DNA of 64,000 bases, from assembly GCF_004000945.1 (NCBI RefSeq), contig NZ_BIMF01000004.1, forward strand, positions 372,001 through 436,000. The letters are read 5' to 3'. A program made the translations under genes and the position numbers. Below are positions 1 through 10,775 of the stretch, one piece after another. The first letter of the stretch is position 1. The number at the start of each line of letters is the position of its first letter. The notes under the pieces were generated by a model. It saw only the letters and a program-made list of their open reading frames with translations. It did no database searches and was not told the DNA's origin. The stretch comes from Paenibacillus lautus NBRC 15380 (GTDB lineage: Bacteria; Bacillota; Bacilli; Paenibacillales; Paenibacillaceae).

Positions 1-601
1 CGCCTGTATGGATTCCGGTCAGCACGATTTCCTTATAACCCGCTCCAACCAGCTGATGCGCCTGAGTGATGATGCTCTTCGGATCACGGCTGCGTGACAA
101 ACCGCGGGACCAAGGGATAATGCAGAACGTACAGAAGTTGTTACAGCCGTCCTGGATTTTTAGAAATGCACGAGTGCGTTCAGCAAAATCCGGAACGTCC
201 ATTTCTTCAAATACCCGGGTCTTCATAATGTTGCGAACCGCATTAATCGGCTGGCGCGTCTTTTCAATATCATGGATGAAATCCATGATCTTATCGCGAT
301 CCTGGTTCCCGATGACAAGATCCACGCCCGGTATGTCCAGAATTTCTGCAGGCGAGGTTTGAGCGTAACAGCCCGTTACGGCCACGATGGCCTCGGGATT
401 GCGGCGAATCGCGCGTCTGATCATCTGACGGCTCTTCTTGTCCCCTGTATTGGTAACGTGGCAGGTGTTAATCAAATAAACATCTGCGGTTTGTTCGAAG
501 TCCACTTGGTCGTAGCCTTCATTTTTGAAGTATTGCCAGATGGCCTCGGTATCGTAAAAATTGACTTTGCAACCCAACGTATAAAACGCTACGGATGGCA
601 T
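1..601 (-). CDS. mtaB: tRNA t6A37 methylthiotransferase MtaB, 3' part outside window
   Basis: Radical-SAM enzyme that adds a methylthio group to N6-threonylcarbamoyladenosine at position 37 of ANN-decoding tRNAs. About 200 N-terminal residues are present and the C-terminal part lies beyond base 1. The N-terminal MTTase domain shows its three cluster cysteines at about residues 11 (LGCKVN), 46 (NTCHV) and 81 (GCYAQ). The radical-SAM motif CNNFCTFC follows near residue 152. The start is ATG at 601, three bases after the rsmE stop at 604, so the two genes are probably co-transcribed, as in the B. subtilis yqeT-yqeU-yqeV order. The 5' half shows no disruption. Confidence 0.95.
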   Translation of the reverse strand, partial: MPSVAFYTLGCKVNFYDTEAIWQYFKNEGYDQVDFEQTADVYLINTCHVTNTGDKKSRQMIRRAIRRNPEAIVAVTGCYAQTSPAEILDIPGVDLVIGNQDRDKIMDFIHDIEKTRQPINAVRNIMKTRVFEEMDVPDFAERTRAFLKIQDGCNNFCTFCIIPWSRGLSRSRDPKSIITQAHQLVGAGYKEIVLTGIHTG

Positions 602-603
602 GT

Positions 604-1374
604 TCAAACGCCCCCCATTTCTCCAGATTCGTATAGTGCGCAGGCAAGCGCCGTCATGCCGGCAGTCTCGCAGCGAAGGATCCGCCTTCCAAGTCCAACG
701 GATACGGCTCCTGCATCTTCGGCCGCTCGGCATTCCTCTTCCGTAAAGCCGCCCTCGGGTCCAACGACCAGCAGCAAGCTGGCCTTCTCGGCCGACTCCG
801 GCAGCGCCTGCTCTACAAAAGGCTTCAGCACGTCCCTCAGCTGGGAGCCATGCTCTTTTTCATAACAAAAATATACGGCATCATAGCCGGCAAATGCTGC
901 AAGCAGATTTTTCCACGACAGAGGCTGTTCAACAGACGGTATCCGGTTACGATGCGCCTGTTCAGCCGCCTCCTTCGCAATCTTGCGCCAGCGCTCCAGC
1001 CGTTTCCCTTCCTTCTTGGCATCGTACTGAACAATCGTTCTGTCCGATAGGAAGGGCACAAAGGACACCGCTCCAATCTCGGTGCACTTTTGGATGACGG
1101 TCTCCATCTTGTCGCCTTTCGGCAAGCTCTGAGCGATGCTAACTTGCAGACGCGGTTCCTGCGTCATCTCCATGGGTTCAATTACAACGGCAGTGACACT
1201 GGCCGCTTCGATGCTTTCAATCTCCACCATGGCTTCGCGGGATACCCCATCGCTTACAATCAATTTATCACCAAGCCTGCCTCGCATGACCTTGGTAATA
1301 TGACGGGCGTCGTCGCCCGTAATCTCAACACGGTCTCCCTCGAATTGTGCGGGAGTCACAAAATATCGCTGCAT
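604..1374 (-). CDS. rsmE: 16S rRNA (uracil-1498-N3)-methyltransferase RsmE
   Basis: SPOUT-class methyltransferase that modifies U1498 of 16S rRNA. The 256-residue length is normal. It begins MQRYFV, the typical family start, and has the SPOUT knot motifs VGPEGGFTEEE (about residues 195-205) and LGRRILRCETA (about 218-228). A longer frame opens with GTG at 1386, but that GTG lies in the ribosome-binding sequence GGTGAGG, so ATG at 1374 is the likely start. It lies between the M50 protease gene and mtaB, matching yqeU of B. subtilis. Confidence 0.95.
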   Translation of the reverse strand: MQRYFVTPAQFEGDRVEITGDDARHITKVMRGRLGDKLIVSDGVSREAMVEIESIEAASVTAVVIEPMEMTQEPRLQVSIAQSLPKGDKMETVIQKCTEIGAVSFVPFLSDRTIVQYDAKKEGKRLERWRKIAKEAAEQAHRNRIPSVEQPLSWKNLLAAFAGYDAVYFCYEKEHGSQLRDVLKPFVEQALPESAEKASLLLVVGPEGGFTEEECRAAEDAGAVSVGLGRRILRCETAGMTALACALYESGEMGGV

Positions 1375-1456
1375 CTTTATCCTCACCTAACTCCAAAATC
1401 GCCAAACCCCATCATACAACTTTTCGTGCAAACTGACCAGAGAAAATCAGCGCCTC

Positions 1457-2140
1457 TTACCCCCCGAACATCTTAATGAACAGATTCAAAAAGTCGATGG
1501 ATAATGCATGCGCCGCATCATATAATGGCTTAATCGTATATCTCTGAAAGGTTGGCAGCAATATGATCAATAGGAATATAAGTATCGACCACTGCTCGAA
1601 CTTCTGAATCCTCGCGCTTACGCGCGGAGGAAGCACATTCTCAAGAATCCGGTAGCCGTCAAGCGGTGGCAACGGAATAAGATTAAAGAGGCACAGAAAG
1701 AAATTGAGCAGTATAAAGGTATTGAAAAACAAATGTATCGCTTGATCTGTTTTGGTAACGCCGATCGGCTCGATCACACCGAACTGATAGAGTCCCGCAT
1801 AGATCAGCGTTCCAAGTATACCTAACATGAGATTGCTCAGCGGGCCAACCGCCGCCACAATGATGCTCATACGGCGCGGGTTGCTGAAGTTCTCGCGATT
1901 GATCGGTACCGGCCGTGCCCAACCGAAACCTGCTATCAGCAAGAGAACTATCCCCAGAAAATCAAAGTGCACCGCCGGATTCAGCGTGACCCTGCCCAGC
2001 AGCTTAGCCGTTGGGTCTCCGAATTTATTCGCAAAATAGGCATGCGAGAACTCATGCACAGTAAAGGCAATAATTAAAGCAATCAGATAAAAAGGAAGTT
2101 GTTCCAGCGGATAAAATAACAGTTGATCCAAAAAATCCAT
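1457..2140 (-). CDS. M50-family site-2-type membrane metalloprotease
   Basis: Multi-pass membrane zinc protease of the S2P/M50 family, compact type without a PDZ domain (227 residues). The first membrane helix carries the zinc motif HEFSH at about residues 29-33. A later helix is followed by the third zinc ligand in NLIPLPPLDG (about residues 150-160). Between them are hydrophobic segments typical of YwhC-like proteins. The start at 2140 overlaps the end region of prmA and uses GAGG in the prmA tail. Substrates are unknown. It lies between prmA and rsmE, a position not occupied in B. subtilis, so a role linked to its neighbours should not be assumed. Confidence 0.88.
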   Translation of the reverse strand: MDFLDQLLFYPLEQLPFYLIALIIAFTVHEFSHAYFANKFGDPTAKLLGRVTLNPAVHFDFLGIVLLLIAGFGWARPVPINRENFSNPRRMSIIVAAVGPLSNLMLGILGTLIYAGLYQFGVIEPIGVTKTDQAIHLFFNTFILLNFFLCLFNLIPLPPLDGYRILENVLPPRVSARIQKFEQWSILIFLLIILLPTFQRYTIKPLYDAAHALSIDFLNLFIKMFGG

Positions 2141-2142
2141 AA

Positions 2143-3120
2143 TCAGTTTTTCCTCGCTACGAACGCAACCCAATCATCCTCGCGGCAGATGTCGGCAATT
2201 TCGAAACCGGAGGCAATCAGCGCCTTCTCTACGATCTCTTCTTTGTTCTTGTAAATGCCCGAGGCAATATAAGCGCCTCCCGGCTGAAGAGCCTGGTATA
2301 CATCGTCTACAAACAACAGGATGACCTCAGCCAAAATGTTAGCCACTACAACTTGTACCGGCAGTCTCACGCCCAGATCCGATTGATCGGACGAATGGGT
2401 GAGTACCGATAGCAGATCACTTTCCTTCACCGTAATCCGATCTTCCAAGCCGTTAAGACGGGTATTCTCCATTGCGCTGGATACGGCAACCGGGTCCAGA
2501 TCGAGAGCCAGTATCCGTGAAGCTCCCAGATGCGCTGCGCCGATGGAGAGAATGCCTGAGCCTGTCCCCACATCGATGACTTCCTCTCCGCCCTTGATCA
2601 CCATCTCCAGTGTGCGCAGGCATAACGAAGTTGTCGGATGCGTTCCTGTGCCGAATGCCATGCCCGGGTCCAGCTCAATGATCGATTCTTGATCGGATTC
2701 CGGCGTGTACTCTTCCCATGTCGGCTTGATCGTTAACCGCTCGGACACGCGGATCGGCTTGAAATACTGCTTCCAGGCCGTTGCCCATTCATTCTCATCG
2801 ACCGTCTTCATCTCATACTTGACTTCACCTGTATCAATCCCGAATTCCTTCAGTTCAATCACGCGCGGGGCAATCTCATCACGGATCGCTTCCAGGGTAA
2901 CCGTCTCATCAAAGTAGCCTTTAATAACGGCTTGCCCTTCAGGAATATCGTTAAACGGAACGATCTCATCAAACCACTGTCCAAGGGATGTGTCCCGCTT
3001 TTTGTTCGTCGTACCGGATTCTTCAATCGAAACGCCGCCGGCTCCCGCCTCATGCAGGAAATTCGTAATCATCTCCACGGCTTCCTCCGTGGTATGTATC
3101 GTTAATTCATGCCATAACAT
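2143..3120 (-). CDS. prmA: Ribosomal protein L11 methyltransferase PrmA
   Basis: SAM-dependent methyltransferase that trimethylates ribosomal protein L11 at several sites. The 325-residue protein has the N-terminal substrate-binding domain (begins MLWHELTI) and the class I methyltransferase fold with DPGMAFGTGTHPTT (about residues 173-186), motif I VIDVGTGSGIL (about 202-212) and VVANILAEV (about 270-278). The start at 3120 has GAGGAGG just upstream. In B. subtilis the homologue yqeT follows dnaJ directly. Here two small unknown genes and a terminator separate them. Confidence 0.95.
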   Translation of the reverse strand: MLWHELTIHTTEEAVEMITNFLHEAGAGGVSIEESGTTNKKRDTSLGQWFDEIVPFNDIPEGQAVIKGYFDETVTLEAIRDEIAPRVIELKEFGIDTGEVKYEMKTVDENEWATAWKQYFKPIRVSERLTIKPTWEEYTPESDQESIIELDPGMAFGTGTHPTTSLCLRTLEMVIKGGEEVIDVGTGSGILSIGAAHLGASRILALDLDPVAVSSAMENTRLNGLEDRITVKESDLLSVLTHSSDQSDLGVRLPVQVVVANILAEVILLFVDDVYQALQPGGAYIASGIYKNKEEIVEKALIASGFEIADICREDDWVAFVARKN

Positions 3121-3233
3121 GTGCTACTGTTCCTCCTCATTCATACATAAGTATTATTGTACTATATTGAGGACCCCGGATACAAAGTTTGTACTAAAAT
3201 ACCATCATGACTTTTCTCGCAAGGCGTTCGAAT

Positions 3234-3344
3234 AAGAAAAACGCTATCGACGTACAATCTCAGAAGACAGACCGCTTATGGCGGAAGATTTTCTTGCGAA
3301 CGAACGATGGTAAGCCACCGATGTTTATACTTTCTTATCTCTTC
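3234..3344 (+). repeat. Interspersed hairpin repeat, copy 1
   Basis: First of three similar intergenic copies (others near 18,106 and 57,067). Shared pieces, read on the plus strand, are ATCGACGTAC, then GACA followed by the small hairpin ACCGC-TTATG-GCGG, a T-rich run, TTGCGA, then (shared with copy 2) TGGTAAGCC and ATACTTTCT. It lies between prmA and the small gene at 3416, both on the opposite strand, so the element is antisense to transcription there. Boundaries are approximate and the function is unknown. Confidence 0.6.
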
Positions 3345-3392
3345 AAAAAAAGCCCTGCTTACCACCTCCGTAACAAGAAGGTAAGAGGGCTC
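3345..3392 (-). terminator. Rho-independent terminator after the small gene at 3416
   Basis: Read on the minus strand, GAGCCCTCTTACC pairs with GGTAAGCAGGGCTT across a loop and is followed by a run of T. It ends transcription of the small genes downstream of dnaJ before prmA and directly abuts the interspersed repeat. Confidence 0.85.
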
Positions 3393-3415
3393 TTCATAAG
3401 CTATAACCATAACGA

Positions 3416-3616
3416 TTAATCTACATTTTTACTGGTTTCATCGAGAATTTTCTTCAATTGGCGTTCATCCGCAGCCTCGCTTCTGCGCAGCGCTTCCACA
3501 TCATCGTGGTCGGCTGCCATAGCCGAAAACTCAACATCCTCCGCCTTGGCGGATTGCAGCGCAATCATCTTCTCGGTTTTGCTCGAGATCTTCCCTTTTT
3601 TTACGCGTCTCATCAT
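3416..3616 (-). CDS. Small hypothetical protein (66 aa)
   Basis: Not recognised. The start chosen is the first of two adjacent ATG codons at 3616, with AAAGGAG ten bases upstream. A longer frame back to 3646 lacks such a site. The product is highly charged, with a basic N-terminus (MRRVKKGKISSKTEK) and an acidic middle (AEDVEFSAMAADHDDVEAL). It is likely helical, with no membrane segment or cysteine pair. It is followed by a strong terminator. It is the last gene after the unknown gene at 3667, and both lie between dnaJ and prmA. A small cytosolic protein is the only safe statement. Confidence 0.65.
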   Translation of the reverse strand: MMRRVKKGKISSKTEKMIALQSAKAEDVEFSAMAADHDDVEALRRSEAADERQLKKILDETSKNVD

Positions 3617-3666
3617 GGGTGTTATTCTCCTTTCCGATATAAACACTCAGAGCTGTGCCTGTGACC

Positions 3667-4038
3667 TCAAATCATACCGCCGGATTCTTCGATTAACCGC
3701 ATGGCTTGCGGGAAGACGCCTTCGTCCAGTACAACCGTCAGCAAAATATCCCGGCCTTCGGTTCCGTCCTCACCGGCGCTGCTCATCCCGCTGGCGGACG
3801 GGTCCGCCGCCCCGAGAATACCGGCCCCCGGGCCCGAAATATCCGCATTTAAGGTCAGTGTTGTTAAGCTTGCAATGTTGCCTGTCAACGGATTCATCGG
3901 ATTGTTGAGCTCCCCGCCGGGATCAGCGCTAAACCGGTCGATGGACATATCCGCAACGCGCAGCGACTGTAATTTGCGGGCTGCATGCTGGGCTTCTTCC
4001 GGACTTTTGAAATATGCCAAAATATTTTTCTCTGCCAC
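3667..4038 (-). CDS. Hypothetical protein (123 aa)
   Basis: Not firmly recognised. GTG start at 4038 with AGGTG upstream. The N-terminus (ILAYFKSPEEAQHAARKL, about residues 6-23) looks like the beta-alpha start of small ferredoxin-like stress proteins of the general stress 17M/YflT type, which read a 'factor-EEA-A' pattern. The middle is Gly/Ser/Asn-rich with ISGPGAGILGAADPSASGM, and the end (ILLTVVLDEGVFPQAMRLIEESGG) could be a second beta-alpha unit. A duplicated beta-alpha-beta domain with a flexible insert is an inference. It sits 148 bases downstream of the dnaJ terminator and 50 bases before the next small gene. Confidence 0.7.
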   Translation of the reverse strand: MAEKNILAYFKSPEEAQHAARKLQSLRVADMSIDRFSADPGGELNNPMNPLTGNIASLTTLTLNADISGPGAGILGAADPSASGMSSAGEDGTEGRDILLTVVLDEGVFPQAMRLIEESGGMI

Positions 4039-4186
4039 TTCGTATCACCTGCATTTCCTATTCAAGATTGCATCTTCCGAGATGGAACTACCCTAGGTTG
4101 CTTCATCGTCAAGCGTTTTATTCTTGAGAAACGGGCCTGTTTAAGCTGGCAGACACTCCTGCCGCTTCCTTCCCCCAAAACAAGAA

Positions 4187-4228
4187 AACAGCAGACCGAA
4201 GGTTGATCACCTTTAGCCTGCTGCTGTT
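4187..4228 (-). terminator. Terminator of the hrcA-dnaJ heat-shock operon
   Basis: On the minus strand AACAGCAG and CTGCTGTT form the outer stem and AAGGT/ACCTT an inner stem. A T-rich stretch (TTTTCTTGTTTT) follows. It lies 39 bases downstream of the dnaJ stop. Confidence 0.85.
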
Positions 4229-4266
4229 CTTTATGCTATGAGGGGAGTTAGCCCCATAAGTTTGTA

Positions 4267-5385
4267 TTAGTCACCACGGAATGCTTTTTTTACACGGTCA
4301 AAGAAAGACTGTTCCTGTTCATGGGTCTGTTCGCCATCAAGTGAAGCAAACTGCCGAAGCAGCTCTTTCTGTTCATCACTCAGCTTGCTTGGCGTAACAA
4401 CCACAACCTTGACATGCTGATCACCCTGCCCCATGCCGCGGAGCCGAGGTACCCCTTTGCCTTTCAACCGGAAGAAGGTCCCCGTCTGCGTGCCAGCCGG
4501 GATCTTCAGCTTCACTCTCTCCGTCAGCGTCGGGATCTCAATCTCGTCGCCAAGTGCAGCCTGCGCAAAGGTAAGCGGCACTTCACAATAAATGTCGTCC
4601 CCTTCGCGTTCGAAGAAATCATGCGGCTTCACGCGGATTACGATATACAAGTCACCGGCCGGACCGCCGCGGAAACCGCCTTCGCCTTCACCTGTCATGC
4701 GAAGCTGAGCTCCGTCGTCCACGCCGGCAGGCACGCGAACATGAATCTTGCGCTGCTTCTTCACTTTGCCGTTGCCGTTACAGGTCGAGCAGCGGTCTTT
4801 GATGATTTTCCCTGTTCCGTTACAGTTTGAGCAAGCACGGCGGTTTACCATACGTCCAAACGGCGTATTTTGCACGACTTCTTGCTGCCCGCTGCCGTTA
4901 CACACCGAACATGTATGCGGCTGCGTGCCCGGCTTCGCCCCGGAACCGTGACATGTATCACATGTCTCCGTTCTCGGAATGGTAATATCCGTTTCCTTAC
5001 CGAATACCGCTTCCTTAAATTCAACCGTCATCGTATATTGCAGATCGTTCCCCCGCTGAGGCGCATTCGGATCACGGCGTCCATTGCCGCCAAAGAACAT
5101 ATCGAATATATCTCCAAAACCGCCGAAATCACCGGAGAAACCGCCTCCGCCCATGCCTTGGTTCGGATCGACATGACCGTACTGGTCATAACGCGCACGC
5201 TTCTGACCATCGCTCAATACGTCGTAAGCCTCTTTCACTTCCTTGAATTTGGCTTCCGCGTCAGCCGCTTTGTTCACGTCCGGATGATATTGGCGGGCCA
5301 TTTTGCGGTACGCCTTCTTGATCTCATCGTCCGATGCATCCTTGCCGACACCGAGCACCTCATAATAATCACGCTTATCAGCCAC
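4267..5385 (-). CDS. dnaJ: Hsp40 co-chaperone DnaJ
   Basis: Type I J-protein that delivers clients to DnaK and stimulates its ATPase. The 372-residue protein has the J domain ([11 protein letters not shown] at about 34-36), a Gly/Phe-rich stretch (about 75-105), four zinc-binding CxxCxGxG repeats ([32 protein letters not shown], about 145-210) and the C-terminal substrate domains. It is the last gene of the hrcA-chaperonin-grpE-dnaK-dnaJ operon and is followed by a strong terminator. Heat induction through HrcA/CIRCE is expected from the operon promoter near 10,750. Confidence 0.98.
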   Translation of the reverse strand: MADKRDYYEVLGVGKDASDDEIKKAYRKMARQYHPDVNKAADAEAKFKEVKEAYDVLSDGQKRARYDQYGHVDPNQGMGGGGFSGDFGGFGDIFDMFFGGNGRRDPNAPQRGNDLQYTMTVEFKEAVFGKETDITIPRTETCDTCHGSGAKPGTQPHTCSVCNGSGQQEVVQNTPFGRMVNRRACSNCNGTGKIIKDRCSTCNGNGKVKKQRKIHVRVPAGVDDGAQLRMTGEGEGGFRGGPAGDLYIVIRVKPHDFFEREGDDIYCEVPLTFAQAALGDEIEIPTLTERVKLKIPAGTQTGTFFRLKGKGVPRLRGMGQGDQHVKVVVVTPSKLSDEQKELLRQFASLDGEQTHEQEQSFFDRVKKAFRGD

Positions 5386-5478
5386 GGTTTCACCCCAATC
5401 TCTTTATTACTCTTTTACATAAGGAAAGCCAAAGTGCGAAGATGCGCAGCTTTGACCTTCCCATACAATCTATTCAGA

Positions 5479-7332
<1,854 letters not shown>

Positions 7333-7402
7333 TTATTCATTCACGCGAATCCTCGCATGATCTTCATCAATTTTTATATGATAAACGACTATCGAAAGTC
7401 GC

Positions 7403-8014
7403 TTACATGCTCACTTTAACCATCGCAGGTCTTAATACTTTATCTTTTAGCATATACCCCTTCTGCACTTCCTCAACCACGATGCCTTCCTCGTATTCAT
7501 CGCTTTCCACCTGCATGATCGCTTGGTGATACTCCGGATTGAACGGCTCGCCTACGCTCTTCATTGCCGTCAAGCCTTCGGTAGCGAGGACCGATTCCAA
7601 CTGGCGGAAGATCATGCTGACTCCCTTGGAGAAGGATTCAAACTCCGGATTCTCCTCGGATGCCTGAAGGGCACGCTCAAAGTTGTCGATGACAGGCAGA
7701 AGCTCCGTAATCAGTTTGGAGGAAGCATATTTGCCCAGATCTTCTTTCTCCTTCTGGGTGCGACGACGGAAGTTATCGAAATCCGCTTGTACACGCAGGG
7801 TACGCTGCTGGTGCTCCAGCACCTCGGCCTGAAGCTTCTCAAGCTCGGCTGATCCGGCTTCATCAGCCGAATCCGTTACAGGAATCTCCTGTTCGGGATT
7901 TACGGCTTCCTCCGCAGACCCGCTCTCACCCGAGTTTGGCGTGTTTTCCAAAGATTCTTCAATCGTTTCTTCTGTAACTGTATCTTGAACGGCATCCTTA
8001 TGCTCATTATTCAA
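7403..8014 (-). CDS. grpE: Nucleotide exchange factor GrpE
   Basis: Nucleotide exchange factor for DnaK. Long acidic, poorly structured N-terminus (about residues 1-55), then the dimerising long helix (LEHQQRTLRVQADFDNFRRR region) and the C-terminal beta domain with EPFNPEYHQAIM. The start chosen is TTG at 8014 (product begins MNNEHKDAV) because AAGGAGG lies ten bases upstream. The ATG at 8062 has no comparable site. The predicted length of 203 residues fits the family. It sits between the chaperonin gene and dnaK. Confidence 0.96.
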   Translation of the reverse strand: MNNEHKDAVQDTVTEETIEESLENTPNSGESGSAEEAVNPEQEIPVTDSADEAGSAELEKLQAEVLEHQQRTLRVQADFDNFRRRTQKEKEDLGKYASSKLITELLPVIDNFERALQASEENPEFESFSKGVSMIFRQLESVLATEGLTAMKSVGEPFNPEYHQAIMQVESDEYEEGIVVEEVQKGYMLKDKVLRPAMVKVSM

Positions 8015-8077
8015 GACGCCTTCACCTCCTTCATATTGTAAAACAGACTGTCTGTGATTCATTTTATCCTTTAAGCG

Positions 8078-9619
8078 TTATTCGCCTATTTCTTTCATCT
8101 TGATCACATGGTGAATCCGCAGCACGGCTGCGGCAACTTCGCCGGCTGCCCGCAGGCCGTGAAGTTTGACCGGAGCCGGATCCAGCACGCCCAGCTCCTC
8201 ATAATCCACAACCCGGCCGCTGTCGCAATCAATGCCCATGCAATCCGAGTCTGCACGGATTTGCGCTGCTCGAACTTCTTCCATCTTCTCGAGCGGATTG
8301 TAACCGGCATTGAGAAGTATCTGCGACATCGGCTTGCGCAGCGCCGCCGAAACGGCTTCCATGCCGAAGGCTTCCATGCCTTTCTGAGCCTCCCGGATTC
8401 GTTCCAACTCGTAGGACACCGCGAGTTCGCTTGTCCCGCCGCCCGGAAGGACACCGCCGGAAACGGCAGCCTGCAGTGCCGAGGCCGCATCTCCTGCAAT
8501 TCTGGCCGCCTCGCCCACTACTTCCGAAGTGCTTGCCCCAACAATGACCGTCACGATACGGTCCCGGTCTTGGCTGCCGCTGGCCAGCCTGATTTTCTCG
8601 ATGCCTTCATCATAAGCGACACGCGGGGTATCACCCAGAAGGGCTGCAAGCTCCTTCGAGTCTTTATGTAACGCCTTGCGGCGTACGGGAGTAGCTCCCG
8701 TCATATCGCTTACCCGGCGAAGATCCGCACGTGACACGCGCGGCACAACCATCATGCCGTGATCCAGGCAAAACTGCTCCGCATCCGGATGGATGCCTTT
8801 TTCAAGCAGGATGAGTTTTACGGACAGTTCGGACAATCTCTCTAAATCGGAAGCAAACACTTTTCGGAGGTCCATATACTGCGCAAATCCGGCTTCGGTT
8901 GTGAGCGCCTCTTCATCAATCTCATCCGGCTCCAGGGAATCAAACAGCACCAACACTTTTGCATCGTCATAAGACTTGGACTCGCGGGCGAAGATCGGCC
9001 GCTGCCGGAGCAGCACCCCCTCGAACACTTCATTCTCGGCATTCTCCAGGGCAATTATACTGTCTGCAAGCGAGTAGGATGAGTCCTGAAGACGGGTGAT
9101 TCCGGCTTTCCGCGCGGCTTGCATAATCAGCTCCACGATGTCCTTCCGTTCCCGCCCCGCAACGTACACCGTCCGTTCCAGAAGCGGATCATCCAATCCG
9201 TCAATCTGCCGAACCCGTTTGGTTAAGAGCTGCATCGACTTCTCAATTCCCTGACGCAGTCCTTCCACCACCTTGGAAGCAGGCACCCCGCGGGTTATGC
9301 GGGAGACTCCTTCCTGCACGAGTGCGCCTGCAAGCACGGTAGCGGTTGTGGTTCCGTCGCCGATTTTCTCCTGCTGCGCTCGTGCCACCTGAATGAGAAG
9401 GCGCGCTGCCGGGTGGGTGACATCCATTTTATCCAGAATTGTCACCCCATCATTCGTAATGACCACTTCGCCGCGGGGACCCACCAGCATCACGTCGAGC
9501 CCCTTGGGACCAAGCGTGCCTTCTACAGCGGACGTGACGGCCCGGACGGCATTACTGTTGTTCAATAGCGTAGAATAACGTTCATCTCCGTCCACTTGGC
9601 TATGTTGTCCTTGGCTCAT
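8078..9619 (-). CDS. Archaeal-like (group III) TCP-1/thermosome-family chaperonin
   Basis: Chaperonin subunit of the thermosome/TCP-1 lineage rather than GroEL. Supporting motifs are [12 protein letters not shown] (about residues 34-45), NDGVTIL (about 56-62), [12 protein letters not shown] (about 89-100), an ATP-site aspartate in [10 protein letters not shown] and PGGGTSE (about 395-401). It lacks the GGM-rich GroEL tail, and at 513 residues is slightly shorter than archaeal thermosomes. It should form a two-ring cage that closes with a built-in lid, without GroES; that is family knowledge, not visible here. ATG 9619 is preferred over GTG 9628, which lies in the ribosome-binding site. It sits between hrcA (14-base gap) and grpE, so it should be HrcA-regulated. 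Group III chaperonins in Hsp70 operons are known in some Firmicutes. Confidence 0.93.
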   Translation of the reverse strand: MSQGQHSQVDGDERYSTLLNNSNAVRAVTSAVEGTLGPKGLDVMLVGPRGEVVITNDGVTILDKMDVTHPAARLLIQVARAQQEKIGDGTTTATVLAGALVQEGVSRITRGVPASKVVEGLRQGIEKSMQLLTKRVRQIDGLDDPLLERTVYVAGRERKDIVELIMQAARKAGITRLQDSSYSLADSIIALENAENEVFEGVLLRQRPIFARESKSYDDAKVLVLFDSLEPDEIDEEALTTEAGFAQYMDLRKVFASDLERLSELSVKLILLEKGIHPDAEQFCLDHGMMVVPRVSRADLRRVSDMTGATPVRRKALHKDSKELAALLGDTPRVAYDEGIEKIRLASGSQDRDRIVTVIVGASTSEVVGEAARIAGDAASALQAAVSGGVLPGGGTSELAVSYELERIREAQKGMEAFGMEAVSAALRKPMSQILLNAGYNPLEKMEEVRAAQIRADSDCMGIDCDSGRVVDYEELGVLDPAPVKLHGLRAAGEVAAAVLRIHHVIKMKEIGE

Positions 9620-9632
9620 CTGTCTCACTCCT

Positions 9633-10667
9633 TTATTTGTACCAGTGTGACAGCAGCTTCGTCAGGTCATGGGATAACACATTCAAGATGCCGATCACCC
9701 GTGCATATTCCATTCTTGTAGGACCGAGAATGCCAATCGAACCTAGCGCTTTTCCGTCGATCGAATAAGTCGCAGTGATCAAACTGCAATTGGAAATCGC
9801 TTCATGCGTATTCTCCGTACCGATCTTCACCTGGACACCATGCTCACCGGGAGCAGGGGCCATGAGCTTCATCAGTGCAGGTGTCTGCTCCAGAAGCTCG
9901 AAAATTTCCCTTACCTTATCAACATCCTTGAACTCCGGCTGATTCAGCATGTGGGTCGTGCCGCTGAGATATACGCCGCGATGGTCTGGTTCATTGTTGA
10001 GGGCGATATCCAGCATACTCATGAGATCTTCATAATGTGAAATATGCCGCTGCATTTCCTCGCCAATCTCCGTATACAAACGGGTCTTGAGTTTATATAG
10101 AGGCACATTGACCAGCTTTTTGTTCAGAAGATTTACCACTTGCTCCAGATCCGAAACGGATACACCCTGCGGAATCGAAACAATTTTGTTCTCGACTTGC
10201 CCTGTGCTGGTTACGATGATGGCTACCGCTTGATCCTCATGAAGAGGAAGAAGCTGGAAGTGACGCAAAGACGTATGAAAAACTTCCGGTCCCAGCAGGA
10301 TGGAAGTGTAATTAGTCATCTGAGACAGAATGCCGGCTGTATGCTGTATCATCTGCTCCATCACGTTCAGCTTTTCTGCAAAAAAGGATTTCATCATATG
10401 CAGTTCCGCAGGGTTCAAGGAAAACGACGACGTGAGATGATCAACATAATAACGATATCCTTTATGTGACGGAATTCGTCCAGCTGATGTATGAGGCTGC
10501 TCCAGAAAGCCGAGTTCCTCCAGATCAGCCATCTCGTTACGAATGGTTGCCGGACTGTATCCGACATCCCCGCGTTTGGAAATGCTTCTTGAACCAACCG
10601 GTTCGGCAGAACGGATATAGTCATCCACAATGGCATTCAAAATCATGCGTTGACGATCTGTTAACAT
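9633..10667 (-). CDS. hrcA: Heat-inducible transcription repressor HrcA
   Basis: Repressor of class I heat-shock genes that binds CIRCE and is kept active by a chaperonin (GroEL in B. subtilis). The 344-residue protein begins with the winged-helix domain (LTDRQRMILNAIVDDYI, then SKRGDVGYSPATIRNEMADLEELG at about 28-51), followed by the HrcA GAF-like core and C-terminal dimer domain ending in LSHDLTKLL. It is the first gene of the operon, and a perfect CIRCE lies 40 bases upstream of its start, so it autoregulates. Whether the archaeal-type chaperonin encoded next contributes to HrcA activation is an open and attractive question. Confidence 0.98.
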   Translation of the reverse strand: MLTDRQRMILNAIVDDYIRSAEPVGSRSISKRGDVGYSPATIRNEMADLEELGFLEQPHTSAGRIPSHKGYRYYVDHLTSSFSLNPAELHMMKSFFAEKLNVMEQMIQHTAGILSQMTNYTSILLGPEVFHTSLRHFQLLPLHEDQAVAIIVTSTGQVENKIVSIPQGVSVSDLEQVVNLLNKKLVNVPLYKLKTRLYTEIGEEMQRHISHYEDLMSMLDIALNNEPDHRGVYLSGTTHMLNQPEFKDVDKVREIFELLEQTPALMKLMAPAPGEHGVQVKIGTENTHEAISNCSLITATYSIDGKALGSIGILGPTRMEYARVIGILNVLSHDLTKLLSHWYK

Positions 10668-10706
10668 GTCGCTCCCCTCCTTGCTGACTGCTTATTTTCA
10701 CTTTCG

Positions 10707-10733
10707 TTAGCACTCATCGCCATCGAGTGCTAA
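10707..10733 (-). promoter_or_regulatory. CIRCE operator
   Basis: Perfect match to the CIRCE consensus TTAGCACTC-N9-GAGTGCTAA, immediately downstream of the predicted hrcA operon transcription start. It is the binding site for HrcA. Confidence 0.97.
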
Positions 10734-10744
10734 CCGATATAACA

Positions 10745-10774
10745 AAAATACCAAACCGACCTGAGGATTGTCAA
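10745..10774 (-). promoter_or_regulatory. Sigma-A promoter of the hrcA operon
   Basis: On the minus strand TTGACA (10769-10774) and TATTTT (10745-10750) are 18 bases apart. The expected start falls just before the CIRCE. The -35 box ends two bases past the stop codon of the upstream GNAT gene. Confidence 0.75.
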
Positions 10775-10775
10775 G

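Noticed and set aside
3207..3419. Plus-strand open frame of about 70 codons
   Set aside because: It runs through the interspersed repeat and a terminator. No start signal.
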